Part shown: piece by piece, positions 9,489-21,928 of the stretch
Layout of the letters: every line of letters begins with the position of its first letter
Position numbering within the stretch: position 1 is the first letter of the stretch
NCBI RefSeq assembly: GCF_000764305.2
Contig: NW_025943934.1
Coordinates: forward strand, 1-64,000
Length of the DNA stretch: 64,000 nucleotides
Direction of reading: 5' to 3'
Origin: Hyalella azteca
Lineage: Eukaryota; Arthropoda; Malacostraca; Amphipoda; Hyalellidae
Position numbers and translations under genes: made by a program
The notes under the pieces: generated by a model
What the model was told of the DNA's origin: nothing
Databases searched by the model: none
What the model saw: only the letters and a program-made list of their open reading frames with translations

Positions 9489-12383
9489 GAAAAGTTACGA
9501 CAAATTATCCGAGTAACGCAGCGGTCTGATGACCAACGAAAGGTCTATCTCATACTTGATTGACCGCTGTATGGCCGAGTAGGTAAAGATCAAAGTCAAT
9601 CAAAGTGGAACCATGAAAAGATTTTAATAAGTTTATTTAGAAATATTCAGATGTTAATTCATCACAGTAGCTAGTAGCTCTATTCAGATGTTAATTCATC
9701 ACAGTAGCTACGTTACAGTGTTAATCGGTAATTACAATATATTTAAATCCGTTAAATCTGGTCAAAGTCTCGTCAGCAACCAACCACAGTCCCAAAGTGT
9801 GCTAGGAAACTTGAAGCAATCGTAACATTTTCATCAAGTTTCTGATGGCATCATAAGGTCATATGACTTGTATAGTTTCTAAAAGAATTCTTCTAAATAA
9901 TAGAAAGAGTTCAAATGATTGTGATTAAGAAAGTTTGAGGTTTTGGAAATGGAATCGACAAGTAATGCAACATTTTTCTAACCGCTTTGGACAAAATCTT
10001 TATCGTATCCGCCCACTCATTGAAAACGCGAACTTCAAGCGTAAAAAATCCCCCTCGCAGAGGTATGGTCGTGAAAGATGGCTCTTATCATCATATCAAC
10101 TCTGCCTAATTTTTATCGGGAATATTGAAATTCGATGAAGAGGATCTAAATTTTTTGCGCAACTAGAACAATTTTAAATACAAAGTTGTCGTCGATGAAC
10201 CGCCAATTAGCGCTGTGGATCAGTTTCTTGTTCATTTAGAAATCTTAAGTGGTATTACGTCGGCTACGTGATGGCCCATGGGACTCATCAAACGATAATA
10301 ATGAGAAGGACGATCTTTCTTGGTTGAGGCGAACTGCTTAAAATTCTAAATAAAAATCCACTTATTTCTGTAGGAACAAAAGGGACTCATATTCCAGAAG
10401 TTTCTCGATGTTTCTTGGAAATTTAATGATAGAAAACCAGAACCAGAGAGTTATTTCTTGCGGAATGGATAATACTCATTTAAAAATAATCATATCACTG
10501 GAACAAAAACTTAATAGCTAAGCAACATTTTTTCGGTTATTGAGGGGATAAATATTTACATTGATTCACTCTGTTCGTTTGGACTCATAAATTCAAACTT
10601 AATTTGGACAAAAAAAAAACAGAACATCAGAAACTTTTTTTTTCTCGTGGGTGTATCAAATTGGTATGAGGATGCAATTTTGACAACAGGACCGAATAAT
10701 TTTTCTTAGCGTCGATTGCGATAAAGAATGCATGATTATTCACCCAAAATTCGCGTGGAATAGAGCTGCCCTTTTTATTTTGCGGCGGTGGGATAAGATT
10801 TGCGTAGGCTTAATTAGAAGCGGCGCAGATCTGAGGGAGCGACTCTCAGGGCAGTCACCGCTGCCTCGTGTCGAGCCTTTGTTATGGAGCGCCGAGGCCG
10901 GGATGTCTGCATCAAAATTCTTGGTCCAACACAAACAAAATAAAGATAAATAAATAATACGCGTTTCAAATATCGTAATTGCATCAACGCGGACATGCGG
11001 CGCTGTGTTTACAGATGCGTATACACGAGGCCAGTTGTGGCAGCCAGTACTGACGGCCACAACTGTCCGCCACGAGTTTAATCGGTCAGACAGCCTTTAC
11101 ATGAGGCCATTATTAATTTTCATCATTTTTCAACGGTTGGCTGCAAGAGTGTCTGGAGAAGCTACAGACAGACTGGTAAGGAAAAAATTCAAGTGTCTGT
11201 CATAATTATTTCACATATCAGCCACCCAAGTAACACCTTGTAAAATCTGTTCGTAATGGTCTTTTTTAGATAAATACTGAGACACGTTTCCGAGCTTGAA
11301 AACGTTTTCTGCCAGTGAAACATTTATTGAGGTATTGAACCTTGGGGGAAACATATATACAGAATCATTGTTATTGAGTAAGTAAATTGAATTAGCAACT
11401 GAGGTTCTACGTAGCACTTGCGCCAAATTATTGAAAGAAACCGGGTTAAGACTACCGGGTTAAGAACTACCTGCATCGTTACGTCGCTTCCCGTGCAACT
11501 AACAAACTCAAAGTAAACCAAGTCAATTGCTTACTTGCTTAAGATATGGCGCTGCACCGATGAAGGTATTAGCGCCCAAATAAAATTACCGAGACCGTAC
11601 AAACGGATGCGATCAAAAGTGCATACCGTGAGCACACAGGAAAATCTTAGCACACTATTTTCCTAAAGTTTATCAATCAGTCATTAGTTGATGATTGACG
11701 GGTACAATATAATTAATTACGGGTTAAAATGATACTCAATAAAGAAAAATACTGTATAGGGGCATCCATACCGGCATCGCAGTTGCAGCTCGGATGCGAG
11801 TAAGTTAAATGTAAATCGATCTCTTTGAATTATATTTGTTGAAAGAGTGATTTATCATGACGACCAGCTATGCTGATTACAAATGTCAACCTGAAATGTT
11901 TTGAAGAAGAACGAGTTTATCTCTTGTGAACAAATGCCATTATTGTTGTGGTACTTATAAGTGAATGACGTCCAATAGCCACATCGCTTCATTGATGTGC
12001 ATGCACAATCGAAACATATACATAACATATAATTTAACTAAAAAGTCCTCATCAAAACGGACCTCTTGTTCATAATCAGCCTCGATCGTTCACACAATTC
12101 GGGAAAATATTTATTTAATTCTACTAATAAACATCCTCGATGGAAGGCAGGCATACGAAGAACGTTTTTCTCGCATCACCTTCCAGCCAGCTTTAATCAG
12201 GTATGTTTTTTAAGGGCGGAGATTACGTCATCTGAAGCAACTTTGGACTTCTCGTCCATAGAATATTGCGTGTCGCCAGTGAAGACTCCTGCATAAACTT
12301 GCGCAACTGAGCTCGTGAATATCTTGAATGTAATCACATAACTTCGTCAGGGACGCAAGCTTTAAAAACTCATCACACAAGGG
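9489..12383. other. No recognised gene; GC-richer patch at 10740-11170
   Basis: Mostly AT-rich. Positions 9640-9715 contain a short direct repeat (CAGATGTTAATTCATCACAG). The patch 10740-11170 is GC-richer and open on both strands for 60-106 codons, without recognisable motifs. A plus-strand GTATGT donor-like site follows AATCAG at 12199, without a supporting frame. Confidence 0.45.
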
Positions 12384-12470
12384 AAGAGTTAGCAACGTAT
12401 CTACATATAATAAAGAGTTAGCTCCGTATCTACATATAATAAAGAGTTAGCCACGTATCTACATATAATT
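12384..12470. repeat. 29-bp tandem repeat, 3 copies
   Basis: Units beginning AAGAGTTAGC and containing CGTATCTACATATAATA start at 12384, 12413 and 12442. Confidence 0.88.
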
Positions 12471-13601
12471 ATGGTTTAGAAGAAAATTTGTTCGATACTC
12501 TATATTACATATTACATCTGCCTCTGCCTTGTGGAAAACATTATCGGTGAATTAATGACAAGACATTTACCGATCATTCATTTACCATACTAATCCAATT
12601 CTTTAGTACCCGACTGATTCAATTTGAAATTAAAGTCAATATTCATCAAATGGTAGAAATAATAATTTATTTGGCAGAAAGCTTTGTGCTCAGCCTCGTT
12701 CCATCAGATGGACAAATAAAATGAGGTGCTGGGATGTAGTGACGGAGTACATCATCACTTTTTGTGGGCTAAATTTTAAGAAAACTTAAAAAATTTGCGG
12801 TCCAAATGGTATTTTTTACAATACTCGATCTTCTGCGTTCAAATAGTATTTTTTACAATACACGATGTTTTGCAGGTGAGGAAAACTTAAAAATAAAGAA
12901 AGCACACATCGCTGACATCTGCAATTCCGATACAACGGCGACCGATGCAGCAAAAAAAATAAATTACAGATAAAAATTTGAGTGAGCATCAACATAGTGA
13001 AACAAAGTTGCTGCAGTCGTTTTCCGACACCGGGAATCTTGTTCAAAAATAAATTTCGATCTGTCAGCAGTGAGGGAAAATCCTGCACACCACACGACGC
13101 GCCGGGCCTGGTGTTGGTTTTTCAAATCAGCGCCAGACGAAAGAATTTCGTCCAGATTATTTGGCGAGTAAATTAATTTGATGTGTGCATATTTGATCGT
13201 GATTTTTGGGTTAGAAGCTGGATATGCAGATGTTTTTGAAAATGCTGCATGGATGTGTTAATCGTGTTGGTCACAGCTATTGCCCAAAATATTTAACAGT
13301 TTTTGGCTGCTGTTCTCTCACGAAGTAGGTTCTCGTCTGGCAAATTTGCACGAACAAAAATCCACTAACGCATCATTAATGTAGCATGAATTCTCCACTT
13401 TCCCTATTGTTATGGCATGGTGCATTTATAATTAATCTAAATATAGCGAAAAAAAAATTAATGAAACACAGGGATGATAGTTCCCGAGAATTTCCAGTTC
13501 CAAGACTTCTCCCTCGCTGTCCTTCCAAGAAAAGCTCAGTTCAATTGACGACTGCAGTTCGAGACAGGAAATTTTACCCAAGGCCCACCAGAACAATTCA
13601 G
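12471..13601. other. No recognised gene
   Basis: AT-rich. A motif of about 35 bp with GTATTTTTTACAATAC is duplicated at 12805-12875. No RNA gene or coding frame can be supported. Confidence 0.5.
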
Positions 13602-13746
13602 GGGCCATGCTTTCAAAACTCGCTAAGTGAACGTAAGTACTTACGCTCTATTTTCTTATCTATGATTGGTGGATTTTGCTTGAAAGGCCGTCAATGATTG
13701 GCTGATGAACTTACGATCTCTTAACTTTTTTCGAAAGTATGGCTCC
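13602..13746 (+). mobile_element. Family B MITE
   Basis: A 145-bp copy with left end GGGCCATGC, right end GTATGGCTCC and CAG on both sides (13599-13601, 13747-13749). The interior matches the copy at 8882 closely, including AAGTACTTACGCTCTATTTT. The right-hand CAG is also the left flank of the next element. Confidence 0.85.
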
Positions 13747-13749
13747 CAG

Positions 13750-13900
13750 GGCCGTACTATCAAAAGCAGTCACGACTTCGTAACTCCGTTAGCTAATCAT
13801 TAACAGCTTTTCAAGCGAACTCACCATCACAGAATAGAATTCGGCCTCTATGAGTACTTAAGCCGTAATGTGTCCTTAAGCAAATTTCGAAAATACGGTC
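13750..13900 (-). mobile_element. Diverged family B relative, head to tail with the previous copy
   Basis: It begins GGCCGTACTATCAAAA directly after the CAG that ends the previous element and finishes near TTTCGAAAATACGGTC. Read this way it follows reverse-orientation family B: GCTAATCATTAACAG, TTTTCAAGCGAA, CACCATCACAGA. It contains GAGTACTTAAGCCG, the same sequence that forms the 18-bp array near 2.7 kb, so both belong to one older subfamily. The right boundary is approximate. Confidence 0.6.
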
Positions 13901-14395
13901 TCGGGCAAAGAACTTTACGGAGCGTCAGCTAATTGATTTTTTAGAGTCAGGGGCTAAGAAAATTTAAGAGCAGCGTCAGACCCAAATGCAGTGAAGCTTT
14001 AATTAAAGGCAAGTAAACGGCCACGAAAAAAGGCATCTGAGGCAAGGCGAAACTCGGACAATGAGAGCCGAAATTATTCCTGTCCCTTCTTACGAGCCAG
14101 AAGCTGCGCAAATAACTTTGAGGGACCTAAGTAACTAATACTTTTATCATAAAAAGAGACAAATGAGATAGGCAGTGTCATTGACTTTTATTTCCAGCAA
14201 CAAAAGAACTACAAGCAAGACTTTATGATCGTACTCGAGTCAGGATGAAAGGAGGAGCCCGGAATTCAATTTTGTTCTTAATGATTATATACGTGGGTTG
14301 ATGTAAATTTATGCAGCGAGTATGCACGAAAATTTCACAATAAGTATAGGTATCAATATCCACAATAATTGGTATAATTTCACAATAAGTATCCT
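13901..14395. other. No recognised gene
   Basis: Mixed-composition sequence between two transposon copies. No supported feature is seen. Confidence 0.5.
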
Positions 14396-14553
14396 AAAAA
14401 AATATAACTCAGTACTCACTGCAGTGAGTGACAGAGAGCGCTGCATTTTCTCGTCGACGAAAACTTGAGGTCACGGACGGACGGACAGACAGACAGACGG
14501 ACATGGCGAGCACAATATCGCCTTTTTTCATAAATGAGAAAATGCGCTAAAAA
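14396..14553 (+). mobile_element. Family A element, copy 2
   Basis: A full copy with the 16-bp palindrome. A TG insertion interrupts the first inverted-repeat arm (AGCGCTGCATTTTCTC). The GACG/GACA core is short and the end GAGAAAATGCGCTAAAAA is intact. Confidence 0.8.
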
Positions 14554-15250
14554 GGACCCAAATAATGAGCATATTGTTAATTGGGATAAAGCCATATTTT
14601 TCAAAAGTCGAACTCTGAGGCCGCTTAATCAATACGCAGGCAGGCTGGATAGACCGAGTTGGAACGTTCGTCATATTGGCGGTATCGGGAGATAACTGAG
14701 ATAATTGAAATTGCTGAATAGAAAGGCAATTTCAGGGGCTAAGATGAAATTCACTTAGCAGATTTCAAACGATTGTATTTCTGAAAATTTGAAAATGATA
14801 TGAAAGTATGAAGATTGTTTTGAAAACGATTGAAACGATACTGAATTTGACTTAATTAGCTTGTTAATTATTTTTCAATCTGTTGGCTAGTCACGAGGAA
14901 TTTTTTAGAGTTAATTTTATCAAATTTCAAGTAACCATAATAAAATATTTTTAGAAAAAGAATGATTGAGTTACCTTATTTATTCATTTGACGGGATTAC
15001 CAGGAATAATATTCATATTCTACATTGCAGTATATTTTTAACATCTTGACAATCTTGAAGAGATGTTAACAGGAACTGGACTTGATCTCAAATGATATTG
15101 CTGGATTTTAAAACGCACATCTTTACGATTTATATCGCTTGTATGACTTATAATTGTCTCGATTACACATAGTGAATTTTTCGTCGTTTGAATTCACATG
15201 AATATTGGTAAGAAAAATGATACATCAACGGATCATATATTCACGAGCTC
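14554..15250. other. No recognised gene
   Basis: AT-rich sequence with no supported feature. Confidence 0.5.
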
Positions 15251-15429
15251 GTGGTAAGGTGTTTGCCACATCACAACCTGGTACATATAATATGATTTTC
15301 GTCACATCATAACCTAGTACGTGTGGTGAGATTTTCGCCACATCGCAACCTGTTACATATAATATGATTTTCGCCGCATCATAACCTTAAGTACGAGTGG
15401 TGAGATTTTTGCCATAGCATAACCTTAAG
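15251..15429. repeat. Two-level tandem repeat, about 72 bp made of two 36-bp halves
   Basis: Half-units alternate between CAACCTGGTACATATAATAT with GATTTTCG and AACCTAGTACGTGTGGTGAG with ATTTTCGCC. Alternation of two diverged halves shows that the dimer, not the monomer, was the last unit amplified. Confidence 0.8.
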
Positions 15430-16084
15430 TGTTATATAATGAAAATAATGCAATAAGTGCCGTCAAAGGCAAGCGAAAGCCGTAGCAGAAACTGCATCCC
15501 TAAAATCGATGAAGGCCAGCGAAAGAAGCGCTCTGGGGACCAGATTGCACAGAACTTTCTAAATGGAGACGCCTGTAGCAGCTCATTTAATTTAACCTGG
15601 TAATTTAGGCTCGTTAGGAAACTAGGAAGAAAATGTTTGCGAGGTATCATGAGGATTCTGAAGACATTCAGCACGAACTGGTGATCTTAAGACGTCAGTC
15701 GAGTACCGATTGCTGGCCATTAGGCCGTTAAGCATGGTCACCGATGCATAAAAAAAAGATTCCATTCAAATACGTACGACAATAAACTCGATTACTCCCG
15801 TTTGACGATCGAGTACGTATAGCTAGGATTAGAAGTTATTAGCAGTTTCCAAACTCCTTTTTCTCCACTTATTTAAATACTCAAACCCATAATCATAACC
15901 TTACTAAAACAATTCTTCCGTCACTATTAACAGTGATGATTTTGTATGGTAGAACTTAGCACAAGTAGAAAAGAGGGGCTAAAAGAGCGCAAGATAAGGA
16001 CGGTAGGCAATATATAGGAGCATTATCATCACGCGCCATCTCGGTGCACACAAAGCAACACAACAAATAAGCAGTGAACGTAAA
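15430..16084. other. No recognised gene
   Basis: The 80-codon minus-strand frame 15432-15674 has no recognisable motif and no splice support. Confidence 0.45.
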
Positions 16085-16195
16085 GTGATGCCACGGATGA
16101 TGGCGTGATGCCGCGGATGATGGCGTGATGCCGTGGTCGCGCGGATGATGGCGTGATAACCGTATGATGCCGTGGTCGGCCGGATGATGGCGGTC
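16085..16195. repeat. About 20-bp GC-rich degenerate repeat
   Basis: Imperfect copies of GCGGATGATGGCGTGATGCC with insertions such as TGGTCGC. It gives proline/histidine-rich spurious frames on the minus strand. Confidence 0.8.
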
Positions 16196-16258
16196 CCTCA
16201 ATGCACGAGAGGCTGATGAAGGCCCGCGGTGTGCGATGTAGACGTCGACTGGCCGTGT

Positions 16259-16505
16259 GGGCGCAATTTTTGCCTACCAAGATAACAGCAATGAATCGTT
16301 TGTAGTTTTTGGACTTTGAGAACATCCAGTTTTTCTAACGGATCTCCTGGTCCAAATATCGTTAATAGTGGAACAATACATGGGGGGCAAAACTATTGCA
16401 CACCGCGAAAACAGCAATGAAAGGTGTTTCGTTATTTCACTTTGAAAACAACCCCTTTTCTTGTGACACATCTGCCGGTCCAGATATAGTTTATGGTAGA
16501 AAAAT
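16259..16505. repeat. Diverged tandem duplication, about 120 bp each
   Basis: 16259-16380 and 16384-16505 share the order GGGC.AAA, AACAGCAATGAA, TTTG..TTTT, TTTGA.AACA, C.GGTCCA.ATAT and TGGAACAATA/TGGTAGAAAAA. They are old, with perhaps 65-70 % identity by eye. Confidence 0.55.
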
Positions 16506-17866
16506 GTATATAAATTAATTGTACTTCAGACAATAGTGATAAGGCGCAATGAGCAAGATATAGTGAAATGAGTGCTCTAAGAAAAATAAATAGAAGCAGA
16601 TGTCCTACTGACCAATCATTTTTTTTTTTGCTGCTGTTTGAAATACACGGCAGAAAGGAGTAATTTACTAAAAAGTATAGAAAAATACACCAATGCTAAA
16701 ATTTAGTTATTCTAAAGAAATGCTTTTAAAATCATTATTTATCGTTTATTCCAACTGGTAAACACTCGAGTCCCTTTCGTAAAAAACGTGTAACTCTACG
16801 CGCAGCTAGAAGAGCGCGCGTCTTTCAAATTTAAGAGGCCCAGTGACCGCACGAAATTGTTGGGTCAGAAGGCAAGGATCTTTGCTGACACGAGAACTGA
16901 GCAATTCTTTCCTCTGGCAGTAAAAGAAAGCTACGTGGAAGTGACAGCCTCAGTCGAGCGAAAAGTTTACATAACGATGGACTAGCGGAGTATATAGTGG
17001 CAGTTGGCACTAAAAATTTATAAACCTAATTCGAATCAAAGCTTAAAACAAAATAAACAGTAATATTTTGGTCATTCAGGTGTTTGCTGATGAAATTATA
17101 AATTAAAACGACTTATTTTAATGCACACAAAAGTTGTGCATAGCATAAAATTTTGCATGTCAACAGTTGGTGAACAAAATGATTCTATAATTAAAATTTC
17201 AAACAGAAATGACAGAGACTGAGTATGGAACGTTTTAATTTGGTTTTGATAGAATTTATACGTTTATTATGCTCAATTTTCAAATATTTAGGTTGTATTA
17301 GTGATCAAATAAATATATACCTAAGAAATATTCGATTGCAACTTGAAAAGGATGTGCCGAACTATTAACGAATTATAGATTAAGTAAATTACGAGTTACA
17401 AACTACGTTCAATAAATTCAGAATCACAATTCATAATCATTCATCATTAACAGTTCCTAATCCTCACAGAATATTTTCTCACGTGGATCGATCTAGCACA
17501 AAAATCGCAGGCATTATACACAGATCGAGATATATGTAACTTCGCAAATTTTGGCAATGAATTCACGGCAAGAAAGAGGTTGATCGAATGCCTGGCAAAC
17601 CTATTTTGATAGTTGAAGTTTATAAGCAAATCAAATTCGATTCTAACGTCGATAATCCAGCGTTTGTGTTTGCATTCTCAAGTAAACTCAAAATCGAGAT
17701 GCCTCGTATAAATAATTTCTAACTTCTAAATTTCATTATCCTTTTGAAATAGCCGACAGTCTAAAATATGAACTTTTTGCCGGAATCTCTTAGACATTAA
17801 GACAGGTAAACTATTGCCGAACAGGGGTTATGATTATCTATATCATTCATCCACATGAATTCACAG
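16506..17866. other. No recognised gene
   Basis: AT-rich with short GC-richer segments at 16780-16980. No supported coding or RNA feature. Confidence 0.5.
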
Positions 17867-18065
17867 CATTCATCCACACGCATCCGCATTATACATCCAC
17901 ATGCATCCATGACATGCATCCATATCTTACATCGACATGCATCCATGTCATGCATCCATGTCATGCATCCATGTCATGCATCCATGTCATGCATCCATGC
18001 CATGCATCCGTGTCATGCATCCATGTCATGCATCCATGCCATGCATCCATGTCATGCATTCACGC
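17867..18065. repeat. 13-bp minisatellite CATGCATCCATGT
   Basis: About 13 tandem units, cleanest at 17935-18060, with CATGCC and CCGTGT variants. Overlapping His/Met/Cys-rich frames are artefacts of the period. Confidence 0.9.
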
Positions 18066-19089
18066 GACTAACTATTGACTAATCCATCACAAGCATCGCA
18101 CTTTTGATCCTCGAATGAAGTCGAATAAGGTAAATGAATGATCTGAAATTCATAATTATATTAGCTGTTTATATATTATACGTTACCATGAGATTAGGTT
18201 GAAAGACGAACGTGCATTATCGAGAATCCAACACGAAGATAGAGGAAAACATAAGAGATCAATCAGCTTTTATATTGTTAAATTATTAACAAAGTTTGTG
18301 ACAACCTGGCTAAGTTTCTCCAGCTGAAGATTTGGCCTGAGGTCAGCATGTTCATATTTCATTCTGCCGGGATTTAGTCATTAAAGATAAAGACCAGGTT
18401 AAATTAGTCAGAATTAGCGAAACTGAGACGCGAAGAGCGACACAACATCGTCGAATATTGAGACCCGGGCCCCTGGCAACATCAAAGCGGTGAAATTTTC
18501 AGGGAACGAGAATAAGGTCATTGATCAGCGTGGAGTAAAATAAAGGGAAATTAGGCTATCGCCCAAAAACTTGGGTCAATAGAGGGAGGCAGAGAGGTCG
18601 CGTGCACGGTACGGAACCCAGCGAGTGAGACACCACCTCACATATCGGCGACCGCGACACAACTGGTCACCAAAACCCAGACGATGAGGCAATAAATGAC
18701 GCCGACCTAAGGCCAGATTCAGCGATTTTCCAACGCGCTTCGAAGTTCTGTGATGATACTGCGTTCTGATTGCACGTCTCTGCAGAGAGACTGCAGAGAG
18801 ACTGCACCCACATTAAGCAGTTATATTGACTTTCTGCTTATGCAGCTGCTGTGACAGCCTTGCCTTACTAGTAGCAGCTGTAGCAACCATCCTTGCTTCT
18901 TGATATATTACACTAAAGAAATAGGCTAAAATTTTGTCAACCTGCTTAGTTAAGTTTTATTCATGTTCAGTTCATCACCAGCTCTGTACCTGTAAACAAT
19001 AAACTTGCTTCACACCGAGCTCCAGCCTCTCCCTAGCCGCCGAGTGTCTCGAAAACTTTTATTTCAGCATTAGCAACTAGATCTTTACA
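18066..19089. other. GC-richer segment, possibly a retroelement LTR relic
   Basis: 18420-18780 is GC-richer than its flanks. The part near 18964-19050 has a TTCAG-TTCATCACCAG start, AATAAA at about 18998, and a C-rich stretch ending near CGAGTGTCTCG, which recalls the R/U5 part of an LTR. No second LTR, primer site or coding remnant is seen, so this is only a suggestion. Confidence 0.2.
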
Positions 19090-19400
19090 CAGCTATGATT
19101 GCAGCAGTTCTACCGCCGTGACTGCAGCAGTTATACAGCCTTCCTTATACATGCTGCGGCTGTCACTGCAGTAGTAACGCAGCCTTTACCCACATGCAGC
19201 AGCTATGACAGCAGCAGCAGTTATACAAACTTACAATACATGGGCCGCTGTGAGTGCAGCAGTTATAAAGCCTTATTTTCCATTCATAGGCTGTGACACT
19301 GCAGCAGTTGTTCTGCACGACCCTTTATGTAGCCGCCATGACTGATATAGTTGATAAACTTTGCCGTACATGCAGCTGTGACATGGAGGGCTGCAGCAGT
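19090..19400. repeat. Degenerate GCAGCAGTTATACAGCC repeat
   Basis: Irregular units of roughly 50-60 bp built around TGCAGCAGTT, TATACAGCCTT and GGCTGTGAC. Spacing varies, so it is an old minisatellite rather than a current array. Confidence 0.65.
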
Positions 19401-20246
19401 GAAAGATATCGAACTATCCGCTCTGCACGGTAATATCCATTAATAGCACTTAAGTAGCAGTTTGTTATAAAAAATATTAATACTAAAGAATTTAAAGGAA
19501 AAAAGTTATCGCTCGATTGATTCGTTGTTGAGGCAAATGAGAAACATTTTTTGGGGGTCAGTGATAGAAACGTGGAGTCTTCCATTCTGAGCAAAATTAA
19601 GAATTGGTCTAGAATTTAAATTGGAAGTCGTTTGAATGCGAGGCACATACAGTAAGTTAACACGTTGAGTGCGGTACGGCCCACCAGGGTTGCCAGAGGG
19701 CCTAAAAACGGCCAAGTCCGCGGGCAAAAAGGTCTATAATTCAACATTTACGAGTAAATTTATAGTTTCCGGTGCAAAAAAATAAATTTTCATTGTTTCG
19801 TACTTATAAATTTTGATAAGCAAGTACCGGCATCATAAATTTTTGCCGGACAACGCAATTAAAAAAAACTAAATCGCGGACTTTGTACAAAAAAATACAC
19901 TAAATATGGGAATGCAAACAAGAGCTTCTGAAATTATTAAAATCTTTACGTCGTATCATTATCGAACACAGTGAGGTGATACTGCGGAAGATAAATCCAT
20001 TTGAATTTATCAAGATTATCAAGTGTGAAACATAATTGATAATTCTGTAGAATGCCGGTGGGAAAATGTGGTATTCCCTCATGCCAATTGGCCATCCAGC
20101 GCAGCTCGGAACTGCTACAGTATGTACGAAAGTATACAAAGGACCAAGGATCCTAAGCCTACCTATAAGCATGCCTTTATCAGAGATATGATACGAGTTC
20201 CTAACGTGGCGATCCTATATCATGACTCTATTTCTCGGCATATATT
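19401..20246. other. No recognised gene; one possible piggyBac end
   Basis: At 19657 the sequence reads TTAACACGTTGAGTGCGG. This resembles TTAA-bounded piggyBac-type ends, but no partner end was found in the window. The rest is plain AT-rich DNA. Confidence 0.3.
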
Positions 20247-20422
20247 AAAAATATAACTCAGTACTCATTGCAGTGAGTGACAGAGAGCGCATTTTCTCGT
20301 CGACGAAAACGTGGTCACGGACGGACGGACAGACAGACAGACAGACAGACGGATAGGAAGACGGACGGACATGGCGAGCACAATAGCGCCTTTTTTCCAT
20401 AAATGAAAAAATGCGCTAAAAA
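20247..20422 (+). mobile_element. Family A element, copy 3
   Basis: A full copy with an expanded GACA/GACG core including one GGATAGGAA interruption. The palindrome has one change (ACTCATTGCAGTGAGT). Its right inverted-repeat arm has one change (GAAAAAATGCGCT). Confidence 0.8.
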
Positions 20423-21446
20423 TGATGATTAGCCGCTTCCAAAAAATATAGGTTTGCATTTACAAATCGAATTGCTGGACTAGCAACACTGGAGATAGTT
20501 CAGAATTACCAGTACTGGAACGATCATACAGTGTATGCCAACTCATTTGTAACCTCGGCTTCATTACCAAAGATTAAACTTTATTAAGAAGTGTAAAATT
20601 TATCGATTGAGAGTTTATTTATAGTAAAGCTTATTAGAGTCCCTGCCAATGTGGTTGTAGATGCAAACCAAATTGCATTGGGAGTCTGCTTTAATCGAAA
20701 TTAGTAATATAGATGTCGGTGGCTTAAGCTCTGACACAGGAACGTTACTACTGTATCCTATTTCGTAAACCAGCCCAATAATGATATTCAAAAGCGACTC
20801 CAGTGCGACATCAAAGGATTGCCTGTAATTCAAATTCAATTGCTCGAAATTATTCAAAGTTAAAAATTCAAATTATTTGTATTAATTATAGATTTCATTA
20901 TCGTATCATACAGTCCACCAACTCGTTCAGACAAACCTTCCTTGTAATATTATATTTTAACTTAAAAAATATACACGGCTGCCGTCACAGCATCGTCGAG
21001 GGGCCGGAGCAGAGCAACAGAAAATCCGTTGCCAGGATACCGTCGTCCTTTACGCGAGAATAATAAAAATTATGTTAAATCTAAAGCAGCGAGGTTATTT
21101 TGATTCACATCAGAGCGGGTGATGTTCGCTTGATAGTATTTTACTTTCTATCAAAGTTGGAGGTTGGCCGACAGCAGGCCACCAATAATCCACCGATTAT
21201 CCACCGATAATTCAACACGACCATCTTCAAGTTTTTGTGCAAGTCAGGCGATACGTTGAGGAGGCGACAACGTACTAAAATATTCTTATTAGACGCGATT
21301 AATTAATCTCCCAAGAGCAGGATAAGTGTCAGTCCAATTAATCTTGGTGAGTAAAGCTGCATGTAGATTGCGTCGTTCATCACGCCGAGGATCATATGGA
21401 TTGCATCGCATGCAATTAATATCCAGAAGATCTCGCTTATCAATAT
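20423..21446. other. No recognised gene
   Basis: AT-rich. Frames of 80-86 codons at 20615-20857 (minus) and 20803-21063 (plus) have no motif I recognise and overlap on opposite strands. Confidence 0.45.
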
Positions 21447-21928
21447 ATCATATTAATAAATAAGTAACAAATAGCTCATTATCAGCATTTTCTTATTGCT
21501 GAAGGGCCTCGCTAAAGGAAATACTAATGAAGAGCCCCAATATCTGGCTCAGGCATTTAATTGAAGGGATTAAGGCTAACTTTAAGCTAACAAGCTAAAT
21601 TTTGATGTAATCAATAATAAGAGAATACAATAGCTGTTTATAGCAGATGTTCGTAAGAGAAGATAGATTATGCGCCGCTAATGTGCGACTGCGATGATTC
21701 TATTTAAATATACCAGTAAAAAAGACTGAATATTTTTTACTAAGTAAAATTGAAGAAAATCGCTGATATGCATACATGAACAACTTGCGGTAAACTCGGT
21801 AAAATATACCACATGTCTCGCCAAATCATCGCAGATCTTGAACATGAAATAACCAGTAGTATCCCCAAGTAAGTGCTTGAACATAAAATAACCAATAGTA
21901 TCTCCAAGTAAGTGCTTGAACATGAAAT
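21447..21928 (+). repeat. Segmental tandem duplication, unit 1
   Basis: Starts TATTAATAAATAAGTAACAA and ends with about 2.3 copies of a 39-bp repeat (21838-21928). The following 21929-22730 block repeats the same order of sequence at high identity, with small indels. Confidence 0.85.
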
